Assembly: GCF_000740775.1 (NCBI RefSeq)
Contig: NZ_JFGS01000034.1
Span: forward strand, 1 to 37,398
Length of the DNA stretch: 37,398 bases
Direction: 5' to 3'
Origin: Haematobacter missouriensis
GTDB lineage: Bacteria > Pseudomonadota > Alphaproteobacteria > Rhodobacterales > Rhodobacteraceae
In this document: piece after piece, positions 24,994 through 33,511 of the stretch
How positions within the stretch are numbered: the stretch's first letter is position 1
Layout of the letters: each line of letters begins with the position of its first letter
Position numbers and translations under genes: made by a program
Notes under the pieces: generated by a model
What the model saw: the letters and a program-made list of their open reading frames with translations, nothing else
The model's database searches: none
What the model was told of the DNA's origin: nothing

Positions 24994-25827
24994 TTACCTC
25001 AATCCCGAAAGACGCATGTCGCTTTCGCGGGTGTGGGCGGGCAGGGGACCGTCAAGACCTTCAAAGCTCGCGGCGATATGACGTTCCGCTGCGTCCGAAA
25101 GCGCCAGATAACTGCGCCGGAACAAAGCTCTCGCCGCCGCTCCCTGCCAGTCGGCAGGCAGCGCTGCGGGCGGGAGGCGCGGATCTCGGAGCAAGACGTT
25201 GCGGTAGAGATGCACGAGCAGCAGCCGCGCCACCAGTGATGCCTCGTCCGACAGCGCGCCTTTCAGCACAGCATCCAGCAACACCTCGAACCGGCGGTTG
25301 ATATTGCGATACTGCCCCTGCAAGGCAGAGAGATCCCAGAAGCCTGCCAGCTCCTCCGGGTGGTCCACCGGCGCCGCGTGCAGCAGCAGCGCACCGGGCG
25401 GCGGCGCCTGATCCCGGTCGGGCCGAATATAGACAGACCCGCCCATATGACCTAAGCGGAGCCGCTTCGCCTCCACCTCCGCAAGATCGGGGGCATGAAG
25501 AACCTGCCATCCGCGCGGAGGCTCCTCGGTCGAATAGAGCAGCCGGGCGGCATGGCCGAACTCCGTCTGGGCCGACGCATCCAGACGGTAATAGCTCCGC
25601 CGGCCCGCCCGCTCGCCCGCGAGCTGCCGGGCCGCCACCAGACGGGAGACCGCCGTCCGAACGAGAGACTCATTGATTCCGACGCGCGCGCAGATGTCGA
25701 TCAGCGTGCCCGTCCAGAGCACTCCGCCACGCGGCACCACCACATCGCCGTAGATCGTGACGATGAAGGGAGCAGACCGAAGCTCCACACCGTCCAGCAA
25801 GCGAACTATCGCCTCATCGCCCTTCAT
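24994..25827 (-). CDS. paaX: PaaX-family repressor
   Basis: A 277-residue PaaX-family transcriptional repressor. The N-terminal winged helix-turn-helix contains FIVTIYGDVVVPRGGVLWTG and INESLVRTAVSRLVAARQLA, then RRSYYRLDASAQTEF. The middle and C-terminal effector part includes GWQVLH and YRNINRRFEVLL. PaaX responds to phenylacetyl-CoA. It is encoded upstream of paaA in the same direction, separated by a 177-bp gap containing a large inverted repeat. A second inverted repeat is at 25865-25886, just upstream of its start. A PaaX regulator together with a TetR PaaR in the same cluster is noteworthy. Confidence 0.92.
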   Translation of the reverse strand: MKGDEAIVRLLDGVELRSAPFIVTIYGDVVVPRGGVLWTGTLIDICARVGINESLVRTAVSRLVAARQLAGERAGRRSYYRLDASAQTEFGHAARLLYSTEEPPRGWQVLHAPDLAEVEAKRLRLGHMGGSVYIRPDRDQAPPPGALLLHAAPVDHPEELAGFWDLSALQGQYRNINRRFEVLLDAVLKGALSDEASLVARLLLVHLYRNVLLRDPRLPPAALPADWQGAAARALFRRSYLALSDAAERHIAASFEGLDGPLPAHTRESDMRLSGLR

Positions 25828-26132
25828 GTTTCCTCACCATCCGCTCCCGGCCCTTCAACCCCTAGCGGAGAGATCAAATTCTCCGCAAGAGCGTGTTCAC
25901 GCCGCTTTGGGAGGAAGCAATTCCAGAACTCCTTCGGGATACGCTAAAAAGCGCGGCGGAAGTATTGGGCTGAAGCGGCATTTCCACCCCTAACGATACA
26001 AAAATGTGCAACCGTGCAGCGGAGGCGGGGCGACTCTTCTTCCGCGGGCTTTGCGGCCTTGCCAACCGCCAGGCCCTGACCTGAAGATCGGAACATGCGC
26101 CGAAACAATGGCCGGATGCGAAAGGCGGGGAC
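25828..26132. other. Divergent intergenic region, paaX / polyamine-type importer
   Basis: This 305-base gap has no credible gene. It holds the inverted repeat at 25865-25886 near paaX and a direct repeat GTGCA-ACC-GTGCA near 26009-26023. No clear -35/-10 pair was identified by eye. The start of the importer ATPase (GTG at 26133) is preceded by AGGCGGGG. Confidence 0.6.
25865..25886. promoter_or_regulatory. Inverted repeat upstream of paaX
   Basis: GCGGAGA (25865-25871), an 8-bp spacer GATCAAAT and TCTCCGC (25880-25886) form a perfect 7-bp inverted repeat, 38-59 bases before the paaX start. It does not resemble the arms of the 24908-24960 palindrome or the PaaR-type site, so it may be a site for another regulator or an mRNA leader hairpin. 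Confidence 0.5.
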
Positions 26133-27197
26133 GTGACGGAAAAGAGCATGATCGCCATCCGGCACGTCAGCAAGGCATTCGGAAGAGGCGAGGCGAGCGT
26201 CCGTGCGCTGGACGACGTGTCGTTCGAGATCGCGAGGGGAGAGTTCTTCACGTTGCTTGGCCCGTCCGGCTGCGGCAAGACCACCCTCCTGCGCATGATC
26301 GCAGGCTTCGAGACGCCGACGGAGGGAGAAATCTTCCTGGACGGCGCGGCAATCAGCCATCTGCCCCCCAACCGAAGGCCCGTGAATACCGTATTCCAGA
26401 GCTACGCGCTTTTCCCCCATCTCACGGTAGCGGAAAATATCGCCTTCGGGCTGAAGATGCTCGGGCGGTCGCGGGCGGAGCAGCGGCAGCGGACGGAGCG
26501 GATGCTGTCGCTTGTCAGGCTTGAATCGCTGGCCGGACGGCGGACCAGCCAGCTCTCGGGCGGCCAGCAGCAACGTGTGGCGCTGGCACGCGCGCTCGCT
26601 CCCGAGCCGAAGGTGCTTCTGCTGGACGAACCGCTATCTGCGCTGGATCTGCAGTTGCGGAAGGAGATGCAGGTCGAGCTGAAACGCCTTCAGACGGAAA
26701 CCGGGATCACCTTCGTCTTCGTCACCCATGACCAGGAGGAGGCATTGACCATGTCCGACCGTATCGGGGTGATGAGCGCGGGACGGCTTCAGCAGATAGG
26801 CACCCCGCGGGAGGTCTATACCCGCCCGACAAACCGTTTTGTCGCCGCCTTCATCGGAGAAACCAACCTCCTCCGCGGCATGGCGACGGGTGAAGGCGTC
26901 CGGCTGCCGGGTGGCTTTCTGCTTCCCTTCGAAGAGGCCGCGCGGGGGGAGGTCACGCTCACCATACGCCCCGAACATATCCGGATCGTCGCCCCGGAGG
27001 AGCAGGGCGCGATCCCAGCGGAGGTTCGCAGCGCGATCTATTTCGGGACGGACACGCATTACCACCTTGCTCTCGCAGACGGAACACCACTCATCGCGCG
27101 GGCCCAATCGGCGGTCGACGGTATGTCCGCCCTCCAACCGGGCCAGCAGGTCGGTCTCCGGGTCGCACCCGGCGCGGCCCATGTGCTGGGGGATTGA
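26133..27197 (+). CDS. Polyamine-type ABC transporter ATPase (PotA/PotG-like)
   Basis: A 354-residue ATPase. GPSGCGKT is at residues 43-50, [20 protein letters not shown] follows, the signature LSGGQ is at 141-145, Walker [13 protein letters not shown] at 161-172 and [13 protein letters not shown] after it, with a C-terminal TOBE regulatory domain. This is the spermidine/putrescine (PotA) type. The GTG at 26133 is the likely start; an ATG at 26148 is possible. It heads a five-gene operon with two permeases, a PotF-like binding protein and an amidohydrolase. The actual substrate may be an amide or N-acyl amine rather than a simple polyamine. Confidence 0.87.
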   Translation: MTEKSMIAIRHVSKAFGRGEASVRALDDVSFEIARGEFFTLLGPSGCGKTTLLRMIAGFETPTEGEIFLDGAAISHLPPNRRPVNTVFQSYALFPHLTVAENIAFGLKMLGRSRAEQRQRTERMLSLVRLESLAGRRTSQLSGGQQQRVALARALAPEPKVLLLDEPLSALDLQLRKEMQVELKRLQTETGITFVFVTHDQEEALTMSDRIGVMSAGRLQQIGTPREVYTRPTNRFVAAFIGETNLLRGMATGEGVRLPGGFLLPFEEAARGEVTLTIRPEHIRIVAPEEQGAIPAEVRSAIYFGTDTHYHLALADGTPLIARAQSAVDGMSALQPGQQVGLRVAPGAAHVLGD

Positions 27198-27200
27198 CGA

Positions 27201-28112
27201 ATGAGGGGCGAGACGGAGATGGAGCGGCGCTCCGCTCGGAACGGGTGGTTGCTCTCGCTGCCCGCCCTCGTGGTGCTGCTCTTTGCGGCGGTGGGGCCGT
27301 TGTTCATCCTGCTGATCTATTCCTTCCTGACGCGGAACGACGCGGGCACGGTGACTTGGGCCTTTTCCACGGATGGCTGGGTGTCGGTCCTGTTCACTTA
27401 TGACATTTTCGATGAGGCTTACCGCCTCGCCGATGCACATCTGGCGATCCTGTGGCGCTCGGTGTGGCTGTCGCTGATGACGACGCTCATTACCTTCGTG
27501 CTCGGGTTTCCAACGGCATGGTTCATCGCGACCCGGCCACCGCAGGCCCGCGCGCTATGGCTGTTTCTCATCACCATACCCTTCTGGACGAATATCCTGA
27601 TCCGCACTTTTGCGATCAACGAGATCATCCGCAACGAAGGGGTGCTGAACACCGTGCTGCTCCGGCTCGGCGTGATCGATGCGCCTCTGCAAATCATCTA
27701 TACCGACCTCGCCGTGCTGATCGGGATGGCCTATGTCTATCTTCCTCTGATGGTCCTGCCCCTCTACGCCGCGATAGACCGGTTCGACATGCGGCTTCTG
27801 GAGGCAAGCTATGACCTCTATGCCAGCCGGTGGCGCGCCTTGAGAAGCATCGTCCTGCCCATCGTCCGGCCGGGGATCATCGCCGGCTCCATTCTGGTCT
27901 TCGTGCCTTCGCTCGGCGCCTATGTCACGCCGCGGGTACTGGGGGGCGGACGCAACATGATGATAGGCAATTTCATCGAACTTCAGTTTCTTCAGGGGCG
28001 AAACTGGCCGCTGGGGGCGGCGCTGTCGATGACGCTGCTCCTTATCGTCGCGCTGGCGCTCATGGCCTATATCCGTGCGGCCGGGCAGGGGGGGAGGGCT
28101 CCGCATGGCTGA
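27201..28112 (+). CDS. Polyamine-type ABC permease (PotB/PotH-like)
   Basis: A 303-residue inner-membrane permease with six predicted segments. It has LPALVVLLFAAVGPLFILLI at the start, LGFPTAWFIATRPPQAR, IPFWTNILIRTFA, and the ATPase-contact EAA motif EASYDLYASRWRALRSIVLP, followed by PSLGAYVTPRVLGGGRNMMIG, which is typical of PotB/PotH. The ATG lies three bases after the ATPase stop. It forms a heterodimeric pore with the next gene product. Confidence 0.88.
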   Translation: MRGETEMERRSARNGWLLSLPALVVLLFAAVGPLFILLIYSFLTRNDAGTVTWAFSTDGWVSVLFTYDIFDEAYRLADAHLAILWRSVWLSLMTTLITFVLGFPTAWFIATRPPQARALWLFLITIPFWTNILIRTFAINEIIRNEGVLNTVLLRLGVIDAPLQIIYTDLAVLIGMAYVYLPLMVLPLYAAIDRFDMRLLEASYDLYASRWRALRSIVLPIVRPGIIAGSILVFVPSLGAYVTPRVLGGGRNMMIGNFIELQFLQGRNWPLGAALSMTLLLIVALALMAYIRAAGQGGRAPHG

Positions 28113-28908
28113 TGGTCATTTCGACGCCACACGGCTTCCCGGCTTTGCGACCGTGGCCGTGGCTGCCTTTGTCCTGCTTTACCTGCCGATCGTCACCCTG
28201 GTGATCTATTCCTTCAACGCCTCTCAATCCGTGGCGGTATGGGGAGGATTCTCGCTTTCGTGGTACAGCCATGCGTGGGAGAACGAGGCGGTGAAGGCGG
28301 CGGCACTGCGGTCGCTCATCATCGCGAGCTTCGCCGCAGTCTTCTCCACCCTTATCGCCACGATGGCCGCCCTCGGGACGACACGCCGCCGTGCCTTCCG
28401 GGGCGAGACACTGATCTACATGACCATCAACCAGCCCCTCATGGTCCCGGAGATCGTGACGGCGGTGGCGCTGATGATCTTCTTCGGTATCCTGAAACTC
28501 TGGACGGGCTATCAGGGACTGGGATGGCTGATCGCGGCCCATACGGCCTTCTGCATCCCCTTCGCCTACCTGCCGATCCGCGCTCGGCTCGAAGGCATGG
28601 ACCTTTCACTGGAGACGGCGGCATCCGATCTCTATGCGACGCCATGGCAGACATTCCGCTGGGTTACGTTGCCGAACCTCGCACCGGGCATACTTGCGGG
28701 CGCCATGCTGGCCTTCGTTATTTCGCTTGATGACGTTGTCATAACGGAGTTCGTGAAATCGGGCGGTCAGGATACATTGCCAACCTACATGCTTGGCCAG
28801 ATGCGACGCGCCTTTACGCCCGAGGTGAACGCCATTTCGACGCTTCTGCTCGCCCTGACCATCGTGCTGCTGACGGCTTTCTTTCTGCTCACACCAAAGA
28901 AAAAATAA
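28105..28908 (+). CDS. Polyamine-type ABC permease (PotC/PotI-like)
   Basis: A 267-residue permease. LLYLPIVTLVIYSFNASQ with the following WGGFSLSWYSHAWENEAV is the PotC/PotI signature. The EAA motif is LETAASDLYATPWQTFRWVT, followed by GAMLAFVISLDDVVITEFVK. I take the ATG at 28105, which overlaps the upstream gene by eight bases and gives the normal N-terminus; an earlier in-frame start at 28075 lies fully inside the upstream gene. It is the second pore subunit. Confidence 0.88.
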   Translation: MADGHFDATRLPGFATVAVAAFVLLYLPIVTLVIYSFNASQSVAVWGGFSLSWYSHAWENEAVKAAALRSLIIASFAAVFSTLIATMAALGTTRRRAFRGETLIYMTINQPLMVPEIVTAVALMIFFGILKLWTGYQGLGWLIAAHTAFCIPFAYLPIRARLEGMDLSLETAASDLYATPWQTFRWVTLPNLAPGILAGAMLAFVISLDDVVITEFVKSGGQDTLPTYMLGQMRRAFTPEVNAISTLLLALTIVLLTAFFLLTPKKK

Positions 28909-28930
28909 TCGACATCGACGGGAGATCACC

Positions 28931-29959
28931 ATGAAGACGTTGCTCGCCTCCGCAGCCCTGCTCTGTGCGTTGTCAACCACCGGTTACGCGGCGGGTCAGC
29001 TGCAGCTTTACAACTGGGGCAACTACACCAACCCGGACTTGCTGAAAAAATTCGAGGATGAAACCGGCATCAAGGTGACGGTCACTGACTACGATTCCAA
29101 CGATGTGGCAATCGCCAAGGTAGGTGCCGGCGGTTCCGGTTTCGATCTGGTTGTGCCCTCCGCCAACTACGTCCGTTTCTGGGTGGATCGCGGGTTGATC
29201 CAGGAGCTCGATCATTCGCGGCTGGCGAATATCGGCAATATCGCGGCCGAATGGCGGGATGTCGTCTGGGATCCGGGGCGCAAGTTTACCATTCCATGGC
29301 AATGGGGGTCCACCGGGGTTGCGGTGAATACCGGAGTCTATTCGGGGGACATCAACACTTCCGCAATTTTCCTGGACCCTCCGGAAGAACTGGTCGGCAA
29401 GGTGAACGTCGTGCCGGAGATGAGCGACGTTCTGGCGCTGGCCACGATGTATGCAGGCGGCGAACCCTGCTCGGAAGATCCAGCAATCATGAAGAAGGTG
29501 CGCGACACAATTCTTGCCGCCAAGCCGAAATGGATCTCTATGGACTATGGCGCGACGGAGCGTCTCTCGAACGGTGACTGGGCCGCTTCCGTGAACTGGA
29601 ACGGCTCCACCATGCGGGCACGGATCAATACGCAGGGAAAGGTCCAGTATGGCTATCCCAAGGAAGGCTATCCGCTGTTCATGGATTCCGTCGCGCTGCT
29701 GTCGGATGCGAAGAATGTCGATGAGGCCTACAAGTTCCTGGACTTCATCATGGTGCCGGAAAATGCGGCCCTGATCTCCGCCTTTGCGCGCTATGCCAAC
29801 GGTATCGCCGGATCTGAGACCTTCATGCCGGAAGACATGAAGACAGCGCCCGAAGTCGTGGTGCCCGAGGCCGCCCGCGCCGCCGGACGGTTCCTGCCGG
29901 GCTGCACGGGCAAGGCGCTGGACTATCAGACGGCGATTTGGACGGAGTTGCAGAAGTAA
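28931..29959 (+). CDS. PotF/PotD-like periplasmic binding protein
   Basis: A 342-residue periplasmic binding protein with a signal peptide ending near GYA-A21. LQLYNWGNYTNPDLLKKFED and TGIKVTVTDYDSNDVAIAKV are the family start, with the pocket region GSGFDLVVPSANYVRFWVDR, then FTIPWQWGSTGVAVNTG and YPKEGYPLFMDSVALLSDAK. The closest general type is the putrescine-binding PotF. A conserved acidic pocket for both amine ends cannot be confirmed by eye. It is followed 16 bases later by an amidohydrolase gene, so its ligand is likely a compound that enzyme cleaves. Confidence 0.87.
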   Translation: MKTLLASAALLCALSTTGYAAGQLQLYNWGNYTNPDLLKKFEDETGIKVTVTDYDSNDVAIAKVGAGGSGFDLVVPSANYVRFWVDRGLIQELDHSRLANIGNIAAEWRDVVWDPGRKFTIPWQWGSTGVAVNTGVYSGDINTSAIFLDPPEELVGKVNVVPEMSDVLALATMYAGGEPCSEDPAIMKKVRDTILAAKPKWISMDYGATERLSNGDWAASVNWNGSTMRARINTQGKVQYGYPKEGYPLFMDSVALLSDAKNVDEAYKFLDFIMVPENAALISAFARYANGIAGSETFMPEDMKTAPEVVVPEAARAAGRFLPGCTGKALDYQTAIWTELQK

Positions 29960-29975
29960 CAGACCGGACGCACAT

Positions 29976-31661
29976 ATGACGGGCTTTAAAGGCGCAGCGA
30001 CGACGCCCGTCGCTGCAGATCTCATCATAACCAACGCGCGCGTCCTGACGATGGATACCGACCGGCCCCGCGCCGAGGCGGTGGCCATCGCGGGGGGTCG
30101 TATCCTCGCGGTCGGGCCCGATGCTGATGTCGCGGCTCTGCAAGCCCCAGGAACGGAGGTCATCGACGCAGGCGGGCGGTCGCTGCTGCCGGGCTTCGTG
30201 GAAAGTCACCTTCACCTCCTTCTTGGCGGGCTGGAGCTTGACCGGCTCCAACTCGGCGGGGTGCGCGGGCGGGCGGCGCTCACCGCCGTTTTTCAGCGTT
30301 ATGCCAGCAAACATCCCAACGCGCCGCTGCTCATGGCGCATGGCGCGACCTACGACATTCTTGACCACCCCGTCACCCGCCACGATCTGGATGAGGTGAT
30401 CGCGGACCGACCCGCGGCGATGATGGCGGCGGATCATCATACCGTCTGGGCGAACACTGCCGCTCTGAAGGCCGCGGGTCTGCTTTATGGCGCCGAGACA
30501 CCACCGGGACATGTGATCGTCATGGGGCCGGACGGTCTGGCTACCGGTGAGTTGCGGGAGTTCGAGGCCTTTGGCCCGGTGCTGGATCTGGATGGCACGG
30601 GACATCTGCAGCTGGGCATCGCCACGGGAGAAGAACCAGACCCCTGGCCGGATGCCGAGCGCCGGGCTGCCGACAGACAGATCATCGCGGCCGGTCTTGC
30701 CCATTGCGCCCGTCATGGGATCACCACGATGGTGAACATGGACGGCAACCGCTACACCCTCGCCCTGCTTCGGGAGATTGAGGAGGAGGGGCGGCTTACC
30801 GCGCGCGTCGTGGTGCCTTTCCACTTCAAACCGCACATGGAACTCTCTGCGCTGGAGCGTGCCAGCGCGATGACCGCCGATTTCGGCGGCGCGTGGCTCC
30901 GCTCCGGCTTCGTCAAGATGTTCATGGATGGTGTACTGGAAAGCCGGACCGCATTCCTGCTTCAGGATTATGCGAACCATCCCGGAGAGCGGGGCGAGGC
31001 GCTGTTCAGCGCCGAACGCTTTGCGGAAATCTGCAAGGAAATTGACCGCCGGGGCCTGCAGATCGCAGTGCATGCCATCGGGGACGCAGCCGTTCGACGC
31101 ACAATCGACGGCTACGAAGCGGCGCGATGCGTGAACGGGGCGCGCGACAGCCGCCATCGCATCGAGCATATCGAATTGATCGATCCGGTCGATGTGCCCC
31201 GCCTCGCCGCGAATGGAATAACAGCCAGCCTCCAGCCATCGCACCCGCCGGGAGCGATGGATTTCCCGCTGACCACAATGGAAGCGGTGATGCCAGCCCC
31301 GCTGTGGCGGACCGCCTATCTCTGCCGGACCTTGGCAGACAGGGGCACGCCCCTTGCCTTCGGCTCGGACTGGCCGGTCGCCGATGTCGATGTACTCCGA
31401 AGTCTCAGCGCCCAGGGGTCGCGTGGGTCTTATCCCGGCGGGTTGGATGAGCGTGTGTCGCTCATGCAGGCGATCCGCGCCTATACCGCAGACGGCGCCT
31501 GGGCGGTCCATCTAGATCACTTGACGGGACGGCTCACACCGGGACTTGCCGCCGATCTGGTTCTGCTGGATGCGGATATCGAAGCTCTCGCACCGGAGGA
31601 GTATCCCGACGCGGGCATCCGGCTCACGATCGCAGGCGGCAGGGTCGTCTATCGGGCGTGA
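29976..31661 (+). CDS. YtcJ-type amidohydrolase (amidohydrolase family 3)
   Basis: A 561-residue metal-dependent hydrolase of the YtcJ / N-substituted formamide deformylase type. The metal-binding HLH is at residues 78-80 (GFVESHLH). Further candidate metal or active-site residues lie in FVKMFMDGVLES (Lys), AVHAIGDAAV (His), RIEHIEL (His) and FGSDWPVADVD (Asp). The short N- and C-terminal beta-sandwich parts are intact. Such enzymes hydrolyse N-formyl or other N-acyl amines, but most are uncharacterised. The gene is not signal-peptide bearing, so it is cytoplasmic and would act on substrate imported by the ABC system of the same operon. Acid versus amine product is unknown. Confidence 0.85.
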   Translation: MTGFKGAATTPVAADLIITNARVLTMDTDRPRAEAVAIAGGRILAVGPDADVAALQAPGTEVIDAGGRSLLPGFVESHLHLLLGGLELDRLQLGGVRGRAALTAVFQRYASKHPNAPLLMAHGATYDILDHPVTRHDLDEVIADRPAAMMAADHHTVWANTAALKAAGLLYGAETPPGHVIVMGPDGLATGELREFEAFGPVLDLDGTGHLQLGIATGEEPDPWPDAERRAADRQIIAAGLAHCARHGITTMVNMDGNRYTLALLREIEEEGRLTARVVVPFHFKPHMELSALERASAMTADFGGAWLRSGFVKMFMDGVLESRTAFLLQDYANHPGERGEALFSAERFAEICKEIDRRGLQIAVHAIGDAAVRRTIDGYEAARCVNGARDSRHRIEHIELIDPVDVPRLAANGITASLQPSHPPGAMDFPLTTMEAVMPAPLWRTAYLCRTLADRGTPLAFGSDWPVADVDVLRSLSAQGSRGSYPGGLDERVSLMQAIRAYTADGAWAVHLDHLTGRLTPGLAADLVLLDADIEALAPEEYPDAGIRLTIAGGRVVYRA

Positions 31662-31684
31662 TGTCGGTGTGCGCCGGAAAATGG

Positions 31685-31712
31685 CATCGCCCGTGAGTGG
31701 TCACGGGCGATG
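31685..31712. terminator. Strong hairpin between convergent operons
   Basis: CATCGCCCGTGA (31685-31696) and TCACGGGCGATG (31701-31712) form a perfect 12-bp stem with a 4-nt loop, placed between the amidohydrolase stop and the stop of the convergent binding-protein gene. No U-run is present, but the position and stability suggest a bidirectional transcript end. Confidence 0.75.
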
Positions 31713-31717
31713 AGCAC

Positions 31718-32707
31718 TCACTGCGAGGCCTTTTCCACAAAGGCATTGGTATAGGTCTTGGCCAGATCGACGTTCGCTGCGGCGATTTCCGGAGAGTTGA
31801 AGCTCATCACCTTGAGCACCGCCTCTGCCGCGCCATCTTCCATCAGCCCATCGCGCGAGATCATCTCAAGGCTGCTTTTCAGCGATTCCACGTAGATGTC
31901 ACGATCTCCGATAAGCTCGGCAGGCATCCTGTCCGCTATCTCCTCCGGCGGAGTTTCATGGATGTATTTCAGAGTGTCCACGATCGCGGCGGCCAGCGCC
32001 TGCGTGGCCTCCGGGTGGGCGTCGATCCATTCCTGCCGGGTATAGAGCGCGCCACCTGCATAGTCCGCCCCGAAGAGCGCCCGCGCGTCCGCCTCCTTGC
32101 GGGTATCCACCAGCATCTTCAGATCGGCGTGCCGGTTCTTGAGTTGCGAGATCGCAGGATCCAGCGCGACCACCGCATCTATTCCGCCTTGCTCCAGCGC
32201 GGCAACCGCCGTCGCCCCGACTCCGACGCCCACGACGGAAGCAGAACTCGGGTCCAACCCCTCGCGCGAAAGCATGTATTTCAGGAAGAAATCAGTCGAC
32301 GACCCCGGCGCGGTGACCCCCACGGTCTTGCCCGCCAGCTCGGCAACGGTTGATATCTGTTTATCGGGCCCAACCACCAGCGCGATGCCCGGCAGGCGGT
32401 CCATCACCACGAATGCCGCGAGCTGCTGCCGCTTTGCAGCCAGGCTGATGGTATGTTCGTAATAGCCCGACACCACATCCGCACTGCCGCCGACGACAGC
32501 CTTGAGCGCGGCGGAGCCACCTTTGAAATCTATGAGTTCGACATCCAGCCCGTGCTTCTCATAATTGCCAAGCTCCTTGGCCAATACGGTCGGCAGGTAG
32601 CAGATGCAGCTCGAACCGCCGATGGCGATCTTCACCGTATCGGCCGCGGCAGGCAGTCCCAGTGTTGCGGCGACCAGCGTCGCGAAAAGATGCTTTCCAA
32701 AGCCCAT
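31718..32707 (-). CDS. NitT/TauT-type periplasmic binding protein (SsuA/NMT1-like)
   Basis: A 329-residue periplasmic binding protein with a signal peptide ending near PAAA-D23. VKIAIGGSSCICYLPTVLAK opens the mature chain, followed by GLDVELIDFKGGSAALKAVV and GSADVVSGYYEHTISLAAKR, then LAGKTVGVTAPGSSTDFFLK. The family includes binding proteins for sulfonates, taurine, nitrate and pyrimidine precursors. Cys34 and Cys36 sit close together at the expected ligand-facing loop, which is unusual. The ligand cannot be assigned. It is the last gene of the operon, after the ATPase and permease. Confidence 0.85.
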   Translation of the reverse strand: MGFGKHLFATLVAATLGLPAAADTVKIAIGGSSCICYLPTVLAKELGNYEKHGLDVELIDFKGGSAALKAVVGGSADVVSGYYEHTISLAAKRQQLAAFVVMDRLPGIALVVGPDKQISTVAELAGKTVGVTAPGSSTDFFLKYMLSREGLDPSSASVVGVGVGATAVAALEQGGIDAVVALDPAISQLKNRHADLKMLVDTRKEADARALFGADYAGGALYTRQEWIDAHPEATQALAAAIVDTLKYIHETPPEEIADRMPAELIGDRDIYVESLKSSLEMISRDGLMEDGAAEAVLKVMSFNSPEIAAANVDLAKTYTNAFVEKASQ

Positions 32708-32728
32708 TTCCGTTCCTCCCTCCAGAAA

Positions 32729-33511
32729 TCAGTGGTTGTCGCGCCCCGGCTGCCAGACCAGCAGCCGCCGCTCCGCCAGCGTCACCAGCCAGTCGATGAC
32801 CAGCACAAACGCCGAAAGCACGAACATCCCGGCAAAGACACCGGCGATATCGAACATGCCCTCCGCCTGCGCGATGAGATAGCCCAGGCCCGCCGACGAC
32901 CCCAGATATTCACCCACTACCGCGCCCACCACCGCAAAGCCGATGGACACATGAAGGGAGGAGAACACCCAGCTCAGCGCGGAGGGCAGATAGACGTGGC
33001 GCAGAAGCTGCCGTTCCGTCATGCCGAGCATCCGGGCATTCTGAAGCACGGTCCGGTTCACCTCCTTCACGCCTTGATAGACGTTGAAGAAGACGATGAA
33101 GAACACCAGCGTAAAGCCGAGGGCGACCTTCGACCAGATGCCTAGTCCGAACCAGAGCGTGAAGATCGGAGCCAGAACCACGCGGGGCAGTGCATTCGCT
33201 CCCTTGATATACGGGTCGAAGACCGCGGCTAGCCGTGGCCGCCGGGCGAGCCAGAACCCGAGGATCAGCGCCGCCAACGTGCCCAGGACGAAGGCCAGTG
33301 CCGCTTCCAGAAGGGTGATCCAAAGATGATACCAGATCGTGCCGGTTGAGAACCACCGCACGATCTGGGCCAGCACATCGCCGGGCGTCGAGAAGAAGAA
33401 CTGAATGCGCGCCGGGTCACCGAAGAGGGTGGTATTGGTGAGCACCCACCAGAAGCCGACCGCGACCACGGCTACCAATGCCTGCAGGGCCAGAAGCACC
33501 GGTTTCGACAT
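32729..33511 (-). CDS. NitT/TauT-type ABC permease (SsuC/TauC-like)
   Basis: A 260-residue inner-membrane permease with about six hydrophobic segments. The coupling region is FFIVFFNVYQGVKEVNRTVL with MLGMTERQLLRHVYLPSALS, the usual SsuC/TauC motif, followed by VSIGFAVVGAVVGEYLGSSA. It overlaps the ATPase stop by one base (TGATG), so translation is coupled. Substrate unknown. Confidence 0.88.
   Translation of the reverse strand: MSKPVLLALQALVAVVAVGFWWVLTNTTLFGDPARIQFFFSTPGDVLAQIVRWFSTGTIWYHLWITLLEAALAFVLGTLAALILGFWLARRPRLAAVFDPYIKGANALPRVVLAPIFTLWFGLGIWSKVALGFTLVFFIVFFNVYQGVKEVNRTVLQNARMLGMTERQLLRHVYLPSALSWVFSSLHVSIGFAVVGAVVGEYLGSSAGLGYLIAQAEGMFDIAGVFAGMFVLSAFVLVIDWLVTLAERRLLVWQPGRDNH

Noticed and set aside
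24936-25301. Small + strand frame beginning in the paaX-paaA gap
   Set aside because: It starts inside the inverted repeat and runs antisense through paaX; no ribosome binding site and no recognisable protein.
29823-31511. A 562-residue open frame on the - strand
   Set aside because: It is the complement of the amidohydrolase gene, whose own frame has clear catalytic motifs and proper operon spacing.
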